From Chlorops oryzae (taxonomy: Eukaryota; Arthropoda; Insecta; Diptera; Chloropidae), in NCBI GenBank assembly GCA_020466095.1, contig CM035807.1, forward strand, positions 106,407,227-106,471,226: 64,000 bases of DNA. The letters are read 5' to 3'. A model generated the notes under the pieces. It was not told the DNA's origin. It made no database searches and saw only the letters and a program-made list of their open reading frames with translations. Each line of letters opens with the position of its first letter. Position 1 is the first letter of the stretch. The translations under genes and the position numbers were made by a program. This document shows, in pieces, positions 33,610 through 45,070 of this stretch.

Positions 33610-36600
33610 ATTGATCAAGATAATTATCTAATAAAAATAAAAAAATTAATAAATAAAATTAATTAATAATAAATTAAAAATTAAAAAAAAAAAAATGTTA
33701 CTAATCATTGGGTAAATAAACCTTTGACTTGCATTGAAAAAATAAAAAAAAATTAAAATGTAGAAATTTTTGCGTTATTGAAAACCAGGCGTAAATCTTT
33801 TGCTACATTTCATTGGGCTAATTGAAAAATGAGTGCTTAATATGAAAAAAGCTGGAAAATTTAATTCTTATCACAAAATTAGCAGTGCGTAAAATAATAA
33901 CCGACGAGACAATGGAGAGCTTTCAAACTCAGGCTGTCGGAGTATCGAAAGAATTCCTCAGCATACAAAAGTTTCACACGCAACGCTGTGCGTAATCAGC
34001 AGCAGCACAGATGAAAATAATCCCCTTTTAATTATACAACAACAACAATGAAAATGAAATCTGGAAAATTCATAACTTTTCAGTCAGTCCAGAGAGAGAA
34101 ATTCAAGAAACCGACAATCCATGATGGCCCCCGCCCCCCATCGAATTATAGAGCATTTTCAAAATTTATTTCACCCGGATAAATCGCGCTACCACACAAA
34201 GGATGTGCCGCCTTCAATCAATTCAAATCCTAAGTTGACTCGTTTGAAGTTGTGGTCTAAAAAGTTTCGGCTCTAAATAGACGTAGGTATATTATGAGAT
34301 TCGAGTCCGACAGTCGTTGTGAACGCCTTTTTGCACAATTTCCATTAAATTCATCGGACGAAGTTTCTGACCGGAGATGGTAGGCGGCTTGCTGGATCTT
34401 TGGTTGAATATTTCTTCTTCTATTTTTTCCCCTTTTGCTGGAGTGCCGTGCACAGAGCTTTAACTGCTTGACAGGTTGGCTGCTTACCTACGTACGTAAA
34501 ATTTTTACGCAACACTCCTTCCCCGGCCATAGCCCACAGTATTTTACACTGCGCTGTACATTGTGTGGCACTTAAGCTCGAATGAGTGAATCCATTGTCT
34601 CATCATTTTTCGGAAAACGATTTTTTCAATGCCGGTATGGTGTGCTCTACGTTTACTAGGTCGATTCATGTACTTAGGCGGACAGGTCTCTTGCCACTCG
34701 GTGGTAATAGCTGCTTCGACGTTTTTTCCATTGTCTTGCTTCTCAATGGCATCGTTGGGATAAATGAATGAATGAATGAACGAACGAACGAATGAATGAA
34801 TCAATGGATAAAGGAATGGCATAACAACGCCTTTGGAGTAGCAGGATAGGCTTTTAGGCTCTATTTAGTGTGTGCTTCATATACTTTTTTTCGACTTCAA
34901 TGGCGCTTTGTCACAAGCTGGCTTCTAGTTGGACATGTCCATTGCAATGTTATGAGTTTTGAAGCGGCTTGTTTCGTTCTCGAACGACCGTCCGAGGAGT
35001 GCGTGCTGTGTGCGATGGCAGGGCCCAATTGACTCGTATTTTGGAACTTCCGAAACTTTTCGTATCTCTTGTTTTATGTTCATCATCGATTTAAGATTGC
35101 ATTGAATTGGATTTTTGTATTCACCTGGTTTTGATGGCTGCTTTGATTTGATGACTCAGAACATTTAAAATATTCTCCCCCTTCTCTGTCGGCCTTAAAA
35201 AATTTATTGTCTGTTAAATAAGATAAAACGAATCGATTTCGTATTTTGAAGTCAACGACAGGTGAGCGAGATGAGAGATTCTGTGGAGTGGAAAATAAAT
35301 TATTTTCAAATTCACTTTCACCAATTTTTGGAGCTCTGCAGTTGCGTCACATTTAAGTGAAAAAGTCGAAATACATTGCACATAAATCAAGTAAGAAAGT
35401 ATGTACAATACTTTTCCATCGCACAAAAACAAAAATGGGGAAAAAAAATAAAGCGGAAAGGAGTTAAAATTTCTGCAACGCAGCGAGTGACAATTGACAA
35501 ATGAGTTCCCATTTGGTGGAATTGCACCATGCGCTCCAACGTATTAACGCAAATGTTGCAGCACAAATGGAAATTTGTGCAACAACGAAAGGAAAAACGA
35601 ATGTTGAGAGGGAAAAAGTGAAATTTTGTTCTCTTTTTTTTTTAATCCGAAAACATCATGCAAAAGGAGTAACAAAGTTGAATAGGGTGTGAGGGAGAGG
35701 GTCCCATGCAAGCACCAATTTAAGTCAAGATGTTCGGCTTTGGCACGACTTTTTGATGAGAAATGTTGCAGCGAATCAAATAAATTTACATACGAGTTGA
35801 ATGTTGCGAAGAAATTCAGAACCACCCCCACGCCATCCACATAAGCTTTTAAACATTTTGAGGAATAATTTTTGGAAAATATAAAACCTCCAATTCATTC
35901 AAAGAGAGAGAGAAAAAAAAAGAAGAGGATGGTCTATTTTTCAACGCTTTCCATATGCGGAGTATTGTATGCATCGACTGAGGAAAATGCTGCGTTGCAA
36001 GTTCATTTTGCCAACGTTGATGATGACAAAGGTGACACATGTCGCGAGGGTAACAACGAGCTGCTCTGCCTGAGAAAAGTACTCCGCCGAATAAGGTCGG
36101 AACAAAACATTGCTGTGGGGGCACGCACATAAAATATTACAGCACAATTGAAGTGTCGCGTCGCGACGTTGTTGCATTGTGGCATTGCGTTCTGGTGTGG
36201 CGAACAGTGGGCTTTGAGCGACCATTCTATTTTTATAATTTAGTAATTTCATCTAATAGAGGAATACCTAAATAAGAAAAATCCGGTACTGTTTTTTTAA
36301 GACACATAATTTTTTTTTTTTATCTAAAAATGAAGCTGAAGTTGGAATTGTTTTCTTCTTCGAAAAATGACAAAACTTTTTTCAAAATAGTCACAATTTT
36401 TTTCCTAACAAATCCAGTAGACTATCAAAAATTTAACATCGAAAATTACGGCTTTCTTAATTTCAATGGACATAAACTTTATATGCTCCGTTGTGCTCCG
36501 TCTCCTAGTTCATAAAAAATGAAAGGCTGCAGTGTTTTCTAACGATTCATGATGAAAAATGCCGGTTATTCAACAAAAAAAGCATTGCATACGTTAAGGG

Positions 36601-38718
36601 TGTTGTAAGTTCCGATCCTTACATATCGTGAATAAGACGCCAATCCAATAAAATACTTTCGAATAAGACACCATTGTTAAAGAAATGATAACTAAATGAA
36701 TATATGCTGCTATTCAAAATGAAAACTCTGTGTAGTGAAAAAAATTTGCATAGATTCAGGACAGGAACCACTAGGGGCTGTCAGATTTAGCAAAGATTAC
36801 AATCGATAAAGTTTGATTTTTGAGTTTTAGATGTAGCTGCTCAAACTATGGGGAGTACCCTAAGGGGTCGAGAAATCACGATGAATTTTGGTTAATATCT
36901 TAATTACCCCAATTTAATCATGTATACCTACCAATATACATACATTATGATAGGGTCAATCCTTCTATTTTTTCCGCAAGTTGAATGGAGTGTTCCCACT
37001 GTGTGTGTTGTGGTGGGGGAAATCAAAAGAAAAAGTATAGACACATAAATGGTGTGGTGGGTACACGAACAATGAGAGGGGTATGTGCATGCTGCGACGC
37101 GGTTGATGCGCCATTTTTGGGGTCGGAAGTTATTGGAGTGACATGTCTGCTTAAAATGGAGCAGGGTTGAAAATCAACTGACAGCGCAGTTCTTCAATTC
37201 GCGTATGCATAAAATCGCGATTGTCGTAATAAATTTTAACGAAAGACTCGCCTCGCCTCGATTTTATTTTTATTTTCAGTGTAATTTTTTTTTTTTTTTT
37301 TTTCGTTCAGTCCACTCGTTAAGGGGATCAAGTAGAGTGGCTACATGGCTCTTTTAAAAGCACACTTCAAAAGGAAATTGATTTTAAAAAAATACCGACG
37401 CCCTTTTGAGCGGGGAAGCTTCGAAGTTCGATTGAACGGGATTGGTGGGAAGATAGAAGGATGTTCCAAGGCACGCATTGCTATGCAGTATTGATCAGAT
37501 GAAGAAACTACCTAAAATTTTTTCCAATAATTTAGTCCAAAGATGACAGCACATCCCTTCGAATAATCATCTGTTGCTGAGGATGCTTAAACACTTACAT
37601 TTTAGAAGTAATCAATCAAGTGAATAATTTTTCACAGTGTACTTACAAAAAATCGTCTTCATACTTTAAATCTATTAACCCCATCTCGAACACAAATAAC
37701 TAGAGTCAGCCCCTACAGTTGGGCTACATTACTTATGCATACAAAGCGCTTGAAATTTGCGTCGCCATATGTTTTCTGGAATACAATGACATTTATTCCT
37801 TCAGCCAGAGAGGAGGGATATATGTATGTATGTAATACAGACACGCAAAAGCTTTGACAACTTTCGTTAGTGTTGCATATTTATCGGTGCCTTAAACTAA
37901 AACTGTCATTTACAGGCTTTGTGTCAGTTTGTCAGTCTTTTCGAGTCACTCAAATGTTTATTCATACTTTTTATGTACTCCTTTGTTTATGATTTGGTAT
38001 GATTGACATATTTTTCGGTGCTTCTGGCTTTGACTCCATCACAAATCCGATCCTTTCGTCGCTATCTAAAATTGTGAAGAAATTATTTTGAAGCATATTT
38101 CTAAGCGTTTCCTCTGCTTTTCGAGTTCGTACCTGCGTAACTCAATCCTCCATAATTTTTATTGACAAGACGCTTCAGTTGCAGCCATTTTCAATTCACT
38201 TTGTACGGAAAATGACACGCGAAACCTATATTCATCGTGTAATTTTCTTTGACATGGGTAGGCTTAGTGTAGGCATAAAGAGTGGGAGCTTACTTTTTCT
38301 CTCGCTTTTTTGTTTTCCATTGCTTGCGTGGGACGTCTTTTTTGCTGTTCGTTTAAAATGTCATTTTGTAATTGACATCGATATGTGGTTTAAGTAGAGC
38401 AAATGAAAAACAGAGAAAAGGGAGAAATAATTTTATGGAAATGTAATTTTGTAAAGGTCCAAAGAAATTTTTAGCCTTCGTTTTTTAAAGGTGCCGACTT
38501 CGATTGGATTTGTTACGTTTATGAGGCAATATAAGCATCGTAGGCGTCACATAAGGTGTCCCTTGCTTCTTTTTATGCTTACCCCTAGGGTTTTATAAGT
38601 AATCCATATGATGCCGTCAATATATCGTAACAATTGTCTGTTAAGAAAATATCTTAAAAACCACATTTAAAAAAAATTTTTTTTTTAATTTTTTTTTTTT
38701 TTTTATAAATCTGGAGGC
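33610..38718. other. Non-coding region before the Transib nest
   Basis: No gene is supported. It contains GAAT repeats (34762-34800), AT-rich tracts and a solitary TTAAGGGGATCAAG at 37319, which resembles one end of the TTAA elements without a partner. The short open frames near 35.5-36.3 kb lack any recognisable motif. Confidence 0.45.
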
Positions 38719-38971
38719 CCCCGCACAGTGGTCTGAAATTTTTTTGTAGCGCGACAAAAATATTTTTTTGACTTTAAAGCTTTCTTTTGGTCTTAATAAT
38801 TGGGAAAAATATATAAAAAATATTCTGAATAACGTACTCAAGTTATTGAGCAAATAATTGCAAAAAATCAAAGACTAATAACCATTATTTAAAAACTTTT
38901 ATAATTTCCGAATTTACACATTATATATGGGAGCAAAAATAAACTAAATTAGAATTGTATCCAATATTTAA

Positions 38972-39942
38972 GGGGATGGTATAGTTTAAAAAAATTTTTG
39001 GAACGTTTTTTCTTCTGAATGTACAACATTTCAAGAGTACAGTCAAAACTATTTATAACAGACTTAAAGGGACCGGAAAATCTGTCTGTTGTATACGATA
39101 TCTGTTATAGAAATATATCGCATATAGAAGACAGTCTGCTATATAAGATACATTTATGATATATATCAGACATTCTATTATTTACAGTAATGCCCGAGAA
39201 GCATTTTTGGTGAAAAAAAAAAAAAAAAAAACCGTAAGCAAAGGAATTAGTCAATTGTCTGTTACCAACGATATATCGAGCCGTGGGGACTTCCAAACGT
39301 GTATTTTATAAGCGTTATGTCTACTACAAGCGATGTCCGTTATATACGAACTCCTATGTATTATTCCCATTACACTTGGAGGGACCAGAGGTTTTGTCTG
39401 TTGTATACGATAGTCTGTTATAGCCGGACCTGGTATAAACGATTAACACTGTATTGTGTAAAACTTTCAAGTAAATCGTACTAAAACTAACTAACTAACT
39501 AAAAAGATACAGGGTTTCAAAGCGAGTGACCCACTTGCATGTGTTCGAGAAAAAAAACTTTAAATCGATTTTGTGCAAATGGACTTTACTGAAGTCGGTG
39601 AACACGATGATGCAAAATCTATTTGACCAATCGTTTAAAAATGCTTCGGCGTTATCTCGGGAAACAAATTTCCTTTTAAAAACATGTTTCCGTTTTTTTC
39701 ACATGATCCGGCAACCTTCAATCATGTTCACCGCAAAACAACTTTTTTTCTAGGTGCCTCCGGAGAATCGCTGCCACGGATTTGTTTATCAATAATTTCA
39801 CTTTTTTTTTTTTTTTTTTCAAATATACTTTAGAAGTCAAGCTATAGCATGTACAAAAAATAAATACACCAACATTATTCACGTCTCCAATAAAATATCA
39901 TGAAAATATAAATTTTTTCGACTTTAAAACCATAGAATCCCC
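38972..39942. mobile_element. TTAA-flanked element nested in the Transib-type element
   Basis: TTAA lies at both edges (38968-38971 and 39943-39946). The ends GGGGATGGTATAGTTTAAAA and, in reverse complement, GGGGATTCTATGGTTTTAAA agree at 16 of 20 bases. The TTAA site suggests a piggyBac or Kolobok relative. It has no transposase and carries a further TA-flanked MITE. Confidence 0.6.
39040..39451. mobile_element. pogo/Tigger-like MITE, innermost of the nest
   Basis: TA flanks both ends (39038-39039 and 39452-39453). The left end is CAGTCAAAACTATTTATAAC and the right end, in reverse complement, CAGTGTTAATCGTTTATACC. Internal words such as TCTGTTATAG and CTGTTGTATACGATA recur in direct and inverted form. 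CAGT ends, TA duplication and TTATAAC-type motifs fit the pogo/Tigger branch of Tc1/mariner. 412 bp, no coding capacity. Confidence 0.75.
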
Positions 39943-40508
39943 TTAAAAATACCACCTTTCGCGGCAACCGTAATTGAGCTTGGAAATTTACGGACGGTTA
40001 CCGACGGTTATGAATCGCAATATACCTCATTAACTATGCTTTAAGGGATAGGTTAATCAAAACTAGAGCTTAAAACCTCTTAAAACTTTTTTTAAAAGCT
40101 TATGTAAAGATAGCTTTCTTTATTTTTTTAAGTGAAAAAATAAGGAATCTTTAACAAGCTGCCACTTATACACTAAATGTTACAATAAACCGAATGCACA
40201 TAAAAATGCTCTAAGAATGTACAAATATTAACTTCTAATAGCTACCACTATTTTTTTAACGGAATATTAAAGAAAATTCAAAAACCAAATATTTGTTTAA
40301 ACAGCCTCGTATCACTTCTTCATTCACACCTAATAAAAGAACAACTTTACCGTTGCCGTAACAACAGGTTTTTACCTTTTTTGATAAATAATTTTCAAAA
40401 AAAGTTAGTTTAACTATTTAACAATAAGACTCTGCAATAATTATTGGAAGCCGCGAAAAAATTTTTTTTGATTTTTGTCGTGCTAGAATAATATTTCAGA
40501 CCAGTGTG

Positions 40509-40582
40509 CCCCGTAGCGTAGTTAGTTGAGATGCCGTTCTATAATACAAGAGGTTCTGGGTTCAGATCTCAGCTCGCAGGAG
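40509..40582 (+). other. tRNA-like sequence disrupted by the Transib-type insertion
   Basis: TAGCGTAGTTAGTTG resembles box A, GCGT/ATGC can form a D stem, and CTGGG-TTCAGAT-CTCAG folds as a T arm with box B-like GGTTCAGATCT. The anticodon arm needs an 8-nt loop and the acceptor does not pair, so it is a tRNA pseudogene or SINE head. The left half of the pre-insertion site (CTGGAGGCCCCG) lies at 38711-38723, so the Transib-type element landed in its 5' acceptor region. Confidence 0.4.
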
Positions 40583-41825
40583 ATTTTATATTGTATAGAT
40601 TTATATGATGGTTGGTTCTACCGAGAAACAAATATCATAGAAACTTCTGAAGTAATACGAAAAGTAGTTCCATGTAGGATTAGTTCTCAGTATTAAAAAG
40701 CTTAGAGATGTAATACCTTCAGGTGTTAAGAGCCCAGTAAATCTTTCGGTCACGTACTGGCAGACGGCGCATTCTGGATTAAAAAGAAAAAATTTAGAAT
40801 TTCTGCACCCTAATAAAGGGGTTAAGGCCATGATCTGCTCAAAGTCAATTTTTTCATTAACTAAACGAAAATATAAAACGGAAGTTAAGTCTTAAATATA
40901 CACATTTTATTTAATAATATCCAATTACAATTCCAATTCCTTTTTTATTTCCAATTTTCTTTTATCAAAATCGGATTAACATATTATGGACTCCTGCGTA
41001 TACGTGTGTGTAGAGCTTTATTTTCTCCCTACTTTCACTTTCGTTTGACTTTCATAAAATTTTCCGTCAATAATTAATTTCAATTAGAATTAGGGTCTAA
41101 CGTAATATTTTGATGAAATTATTTTATTTCAGTAAGCCGGTATTAGGGACACGAGAAATTTTATGAAAAAGGAGATTACTTTCATTTTGTGTTGAAGCAC
41201 AAGAGGAAATGACTTCAAAAGTGACATATCATTTTGCTGTTGTATCAATAGAAGTCAGTCAGTCAGTCAGTCAGGCTGAGCAAGTCGGAAGATCAATAAA
41301 AATGAACATTGTTCTGGCATGACAAATGGAATGGTAAAATAGCAATTGCGTGCAGTTAATTGTTAACAAGGGTGTTAAGTTCACAACATTCTGGTAACTA
41401 TTTATTATTTTGTATAATAGAGAATGCGTGTTCAGTTAGCTTTGTTTTCAAACGAATTTATTAAAGGGCTGTTGTTGATTGCGGCGACCCCGAAGGGTGA
41501 CGATGAAGGACCATTCTGTGTTGAGCCGTACGGTGGGGAAGACATGATATAAATATGGTATTTTAGACGCGGTCAAGAAAGGTGTAAATTATCTTTAAAA
41601 AGCCAACATTTTGGTAGAGGGGTGAGCTATAATTTAAATGATTGTTTCTGCGGACAGACAAATCCAACATGTTGTGTTGTTATTGAAACATTACTTAACT
41701 GAAACCCTGTAAGCTTTTGATGGTATTGTTTAATTATTGGGAATTAATATTATAATGGCAATCTTTCTTCTGTTTGGATATTTTACGCTTTGAGATGTAC
41801 CGCTTCTATTGAGGTTGCTTAGCAT
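40583..41825. other. Non-coding region
   Basis: AT-rich DNA with an AGTC run at 41254-41275. No gene is supported. Confidence 0.5.
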
Positions 41826-42345
41826 GTTATGTTTTTTTATGTAATGTTATGTTTTTTTTTAATTTATGTTGCTTGTTTGTTTTGTATGTTTTGTTTGCTA
41901 TGTTATGTTATTGTTGTGTTATGTTTTTTGGTGTTTGTTTTACATTATGTTATTTTTATTTTATTAGTTATGTTATGTTTGTTATGTTATGTTATGTTAT
42001 GTTTTATTTATGTTAATGTTATGTTATGTTGTATGTTATGTTATGTTATGTTATGTTATGTTATGTTATGTTATGTTTTATGTTATGTTATGTTATGTTA
42101 TGTTATGTTATGTTATGTTATGTTATGTTATGTTATGTTATGTTATGTTATGTTATGTTATGTTATGTTATGTTATGTTATGTTATGTTATGTTATGTTA
42201 TGTTATGTTATGTTATGTTATGTTATGTTATGTTATGTTATGTTATGTTATGTTATGTTATGTTATGTTATGTTATGTTATGTTATGTTATGTTATGTTA
42301 TGTTATGTTATGTTATGTTATGTTATGTTATTTTGTGTTATGTTT
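41826..42345. repeat. ATGTT pentanucleotide satellite
   Basis: Near-perfect tandem TGTTA units fill 42076-42330. Degenerate copies extend left to 41826, so the array has a pure core and a decayed left edge. All three plus-strand frames are open (Met/Leu/Cys/Tyr/Val repeats) and none is a gene. Confidence 0.95.
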
Positions 42346-44905
42346 TGGCTTCTGAAAGATAAAGCTATCACTGTTCTAAAGTTAAAGTCTTAATTTCTGC
42401 AAAAATTTTCTTCAAAGCAATCGTTTTGTATCAGCCTCTAACGTATCATTCATTCCCACATAAGATTTGTATTTGGATTCACCTCAAAGAAAAATTGCAG
42501 AAGCTTGTCGTTGAACTTTCATTAGTTCCATTCAAAATCTTTAATTGGCGTAGAATTCTATTCCCCTTTTCTTATTTTTAATATTCTATACTCCAACATC
42601 AAAGGAAATTATGTTATCATTTTATTTCTTCAATGAATTATCATACAAAAAATTTTTTTGAAGCTAAAAAAATACTAAAGAATAAAGAAATCTCCTTGAC
42701 TTCAAAAACTAGCCCCAATTCTTTCTTCAATAAATCATCTCGAGCAACGAAATCCACTCAAATTAAAGATAAAAATGTCATTCTGATTTGAATATCAAAA
42801 ACTTTATCCTGCAATCTATAATAAAAAATTTTTCGATTGAAAGATTTTTTCAGAAACTTTTTTTTCTTTTCTGCTCATCTACAGCATAAGTTTCAAGGCC
42901 TTGGGTTGCCAATTTTATTTGATAAAATATTTCTCTTTTCTTTTTCTTCATTTTATTCTCTTTCGTCGTCTTTTTATTTGAAATGCTGCTTAAGCATGCA
43001 AATAGTAATAATCAGAGCGAAAGGAAGGAACCTCCTACAATAAAACTTCAATCCATGAAATCCGCCTTCGAGTTTAATGCAATTCATGGCATTATTGCGC
43101 CATACAATTCAATAATACTCTCGATTGGTTTCAAGCAGTAAACTTTGCACAATAATAAGGAAAATAAATACGAAGGCAAAAAAAAGAAAAGTTTTAAGGA
43201 ATCTTTTCAAGAAGTTTTGTCTCTACGCTTGGTGAGCTCCGCTTTTTCGGGTGCTGCAGTGATAAGAAAAAAAGAAGCACTACTCTCCAAAGTAAAATGA
43301 ACAAGGACATACTGGGTCCTTATAATCCTTTTACACGGCTAACAGGCACCAACAAGCTGAGTCAAAAAGAGAAGAGAGCGAGAGAGATATATATTTATAT
43401 ATATAGATAGAAAGAGAGAAGGAAGATCAAGAAGAAGCAGAAGAAAGAACCGAAGCAATAAAAAAGATGAAGTTGGTAGAAAAATTAAAGAAAAATATTT
43501 TTCTAAGACTTCGGTTGAAAGGAAAAAAGGCCATGAGGCAGAAAAAGTGCAATCGACCATTATGACAGTGAGTTGGAAAATTAAGTGAGTGCGGAGTAAC
43601 AGCGGACGATGGTTAGGGCGGCGGAGCGAGTATGAATTTATGTATGCAGGTGCTCTTTTTAGCAGGGTGGTTGCTTCCTTAGAGTTCGCTCGCTCATCGG
43701 TTCAAAAGAATGGCAAAAAAAAAATAAGAAAAGAGAAAAAGAAAACAAACGGAAAGCATTAATTCCGAATGAAAAATGTTGGAGCTCGTTTAAATGGTAC
43801 GTGGATGCGTCCGTCGTAGATGGTATCCCCTGACTTTTAATACGACAGGTCAAGTGCTATTTCGAAGCTAAGTTATGCGATATATTTATGTTGCTTTGCT
43901 ATTGCTGTATTTACCTATTTACCGTGCTTACGTCAATTTTACAATGTTTATGCAGCTTTACACTTGAACAGCCAATAACGAGGGTTGGACTCAGATAACG
44001 CGCAACGTTTGAAGGGTGGCTTTTCAAATTTTTTTTTTTTTCTATTTTTTATGTGAAGATGTCTTATGACAGCAAAGCTATGCAACGCAAATTACGACAG
44101 ATGATTGCGATACGGATTTTCGCAACAATTGTTGCGTAAAAAATAACAGAATAACGGAAAAACACGAATACTTCAAAGCCACGGATGATCATGTATTATG
44201 AAAATGTTATTTTTAGAATTTCTCATGGCTTTTAGATGATATCTCTTTATACACTTAGCGAGGGTGAAAACGAACAGTTTTTTTTTTTTATGTTGAATAC
44301 ACTCGAAATATTTTTTTTTTCGTTGACATAACCATGTGAATTCGAAGGCTGAAAAAATATTTATGAAAATGAGATTTGAGAGTTTTTGAGAAATCCAAAA
44401 TATCGATGTATAATATAATTAAGCATTAGTTAACCTTTAAAAGGCCTGTTAAAGGGATTCGACCGGAATCGCAACGGATTCGAAACACGTCAATGAGTCA
44501 CAAGCCACCCTAAAGAACTCCAGAGTTCAGCAGGGTTCCTTGAATCGGCCAAAAGATTTGTCAGAAACTCTCTTGAGCAGGCGCGTACTTTGAGCATTGT
44601 TTGCATTTTAAAATTATCAGCCCTATTCGAATTGTCTATTCCGGAGAATTTTCGATCAGCGGATTAGATAAAGTTCTCCCATTTTAAACACGTTTTTATT
44701 ATTAGCATTAGACTCCGTGGTGGGCCAAAGCTTTTTCACAATATTTCTCCTCGAATCTCTGTCAGCTGCCATTTCCTTATAAGTAGTTATGAACATTTCG
44801 AAACTTTTGGTAACTTTTTTTTTCACGTCCTTATTTTAAGTACATAAGGGACTGAAAAAAAGGTAGCAAGAATTTCGAAAATTTTTAATCATGTGTCATC
44901 AAATT
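42346..44905. other. Non-coding region
   Basis: AT-rich, with an AT/GA mixed tract near 43380-43450. No gene is supported. Confidence 0.5.
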
Positions 44906-44908
44906 ATT

Positions 44909-45067
44909 AGGGGTATTCACAAAGGCGTCGGAAAATAGGAAAGTCGGAAATACCGAAAATTTTAACTGCTTAAAAAGCTGTGCAAGATACAAAAAAAGTT
45001 AAAAATTTTTTAAGAAGTCGCACTTTTCCGACTTTCCAACGTTTTTAACACACTTCTGAATACCCCT
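44909..45067. mobile_element. PIF/Harbinger-like MITE
   Basis: A 159-bp element with ends AGGGGTATTCACAA (left) and AGGGGTATTCAGAA (right, reverse complement). ATT flanks both sides, a 3-bp duplication. Inner arms share GGAAAGTCGGAAA. A GGGGT-type end and 3-bp duplication fit PIF/Harbinger, although that group prefers TWA. Confidence 0.65.
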
Positions 45068-45070
45068 ATT

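Larger units (their letters stand above)
38724..40508. mobile_element. Transib-type non-autonomous element with RSS-like ends
   Basis: The flanks are CCCCG (38719-38723 and 40509-40513), a perfect GC-rich 5-bp target duplication as known for Transib. The ends are 39-bp inverted repeats identical at 33 positions. The left end is CACAGTG, a 23-bp spacer, then ACAAAAATA; the right end, in reverse complement, is CACACTG, a 23-bp spacer, then ACAAAAATC. These match the heptamer-23-nonamer layout of Transib ends and of the vertebrate 23-RSS (CACAGTG / ACAAAAACC). No RAG1-like transposase frame is present. Removing the nested TTAA element leaves about 810 bp. Confidence 0.85.

Noticed and set aside
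35501..36252. Cluster of short open frames on both strands
   Set aside because: No start context, domain or splice structure supports any of them.
41829..42393. Open frames of up to 177 codons rich in Met, Leu, Cys and Tyr
   Set aside because: They arise from the ATGTT pentamer, which is open in every plus-strand frame.
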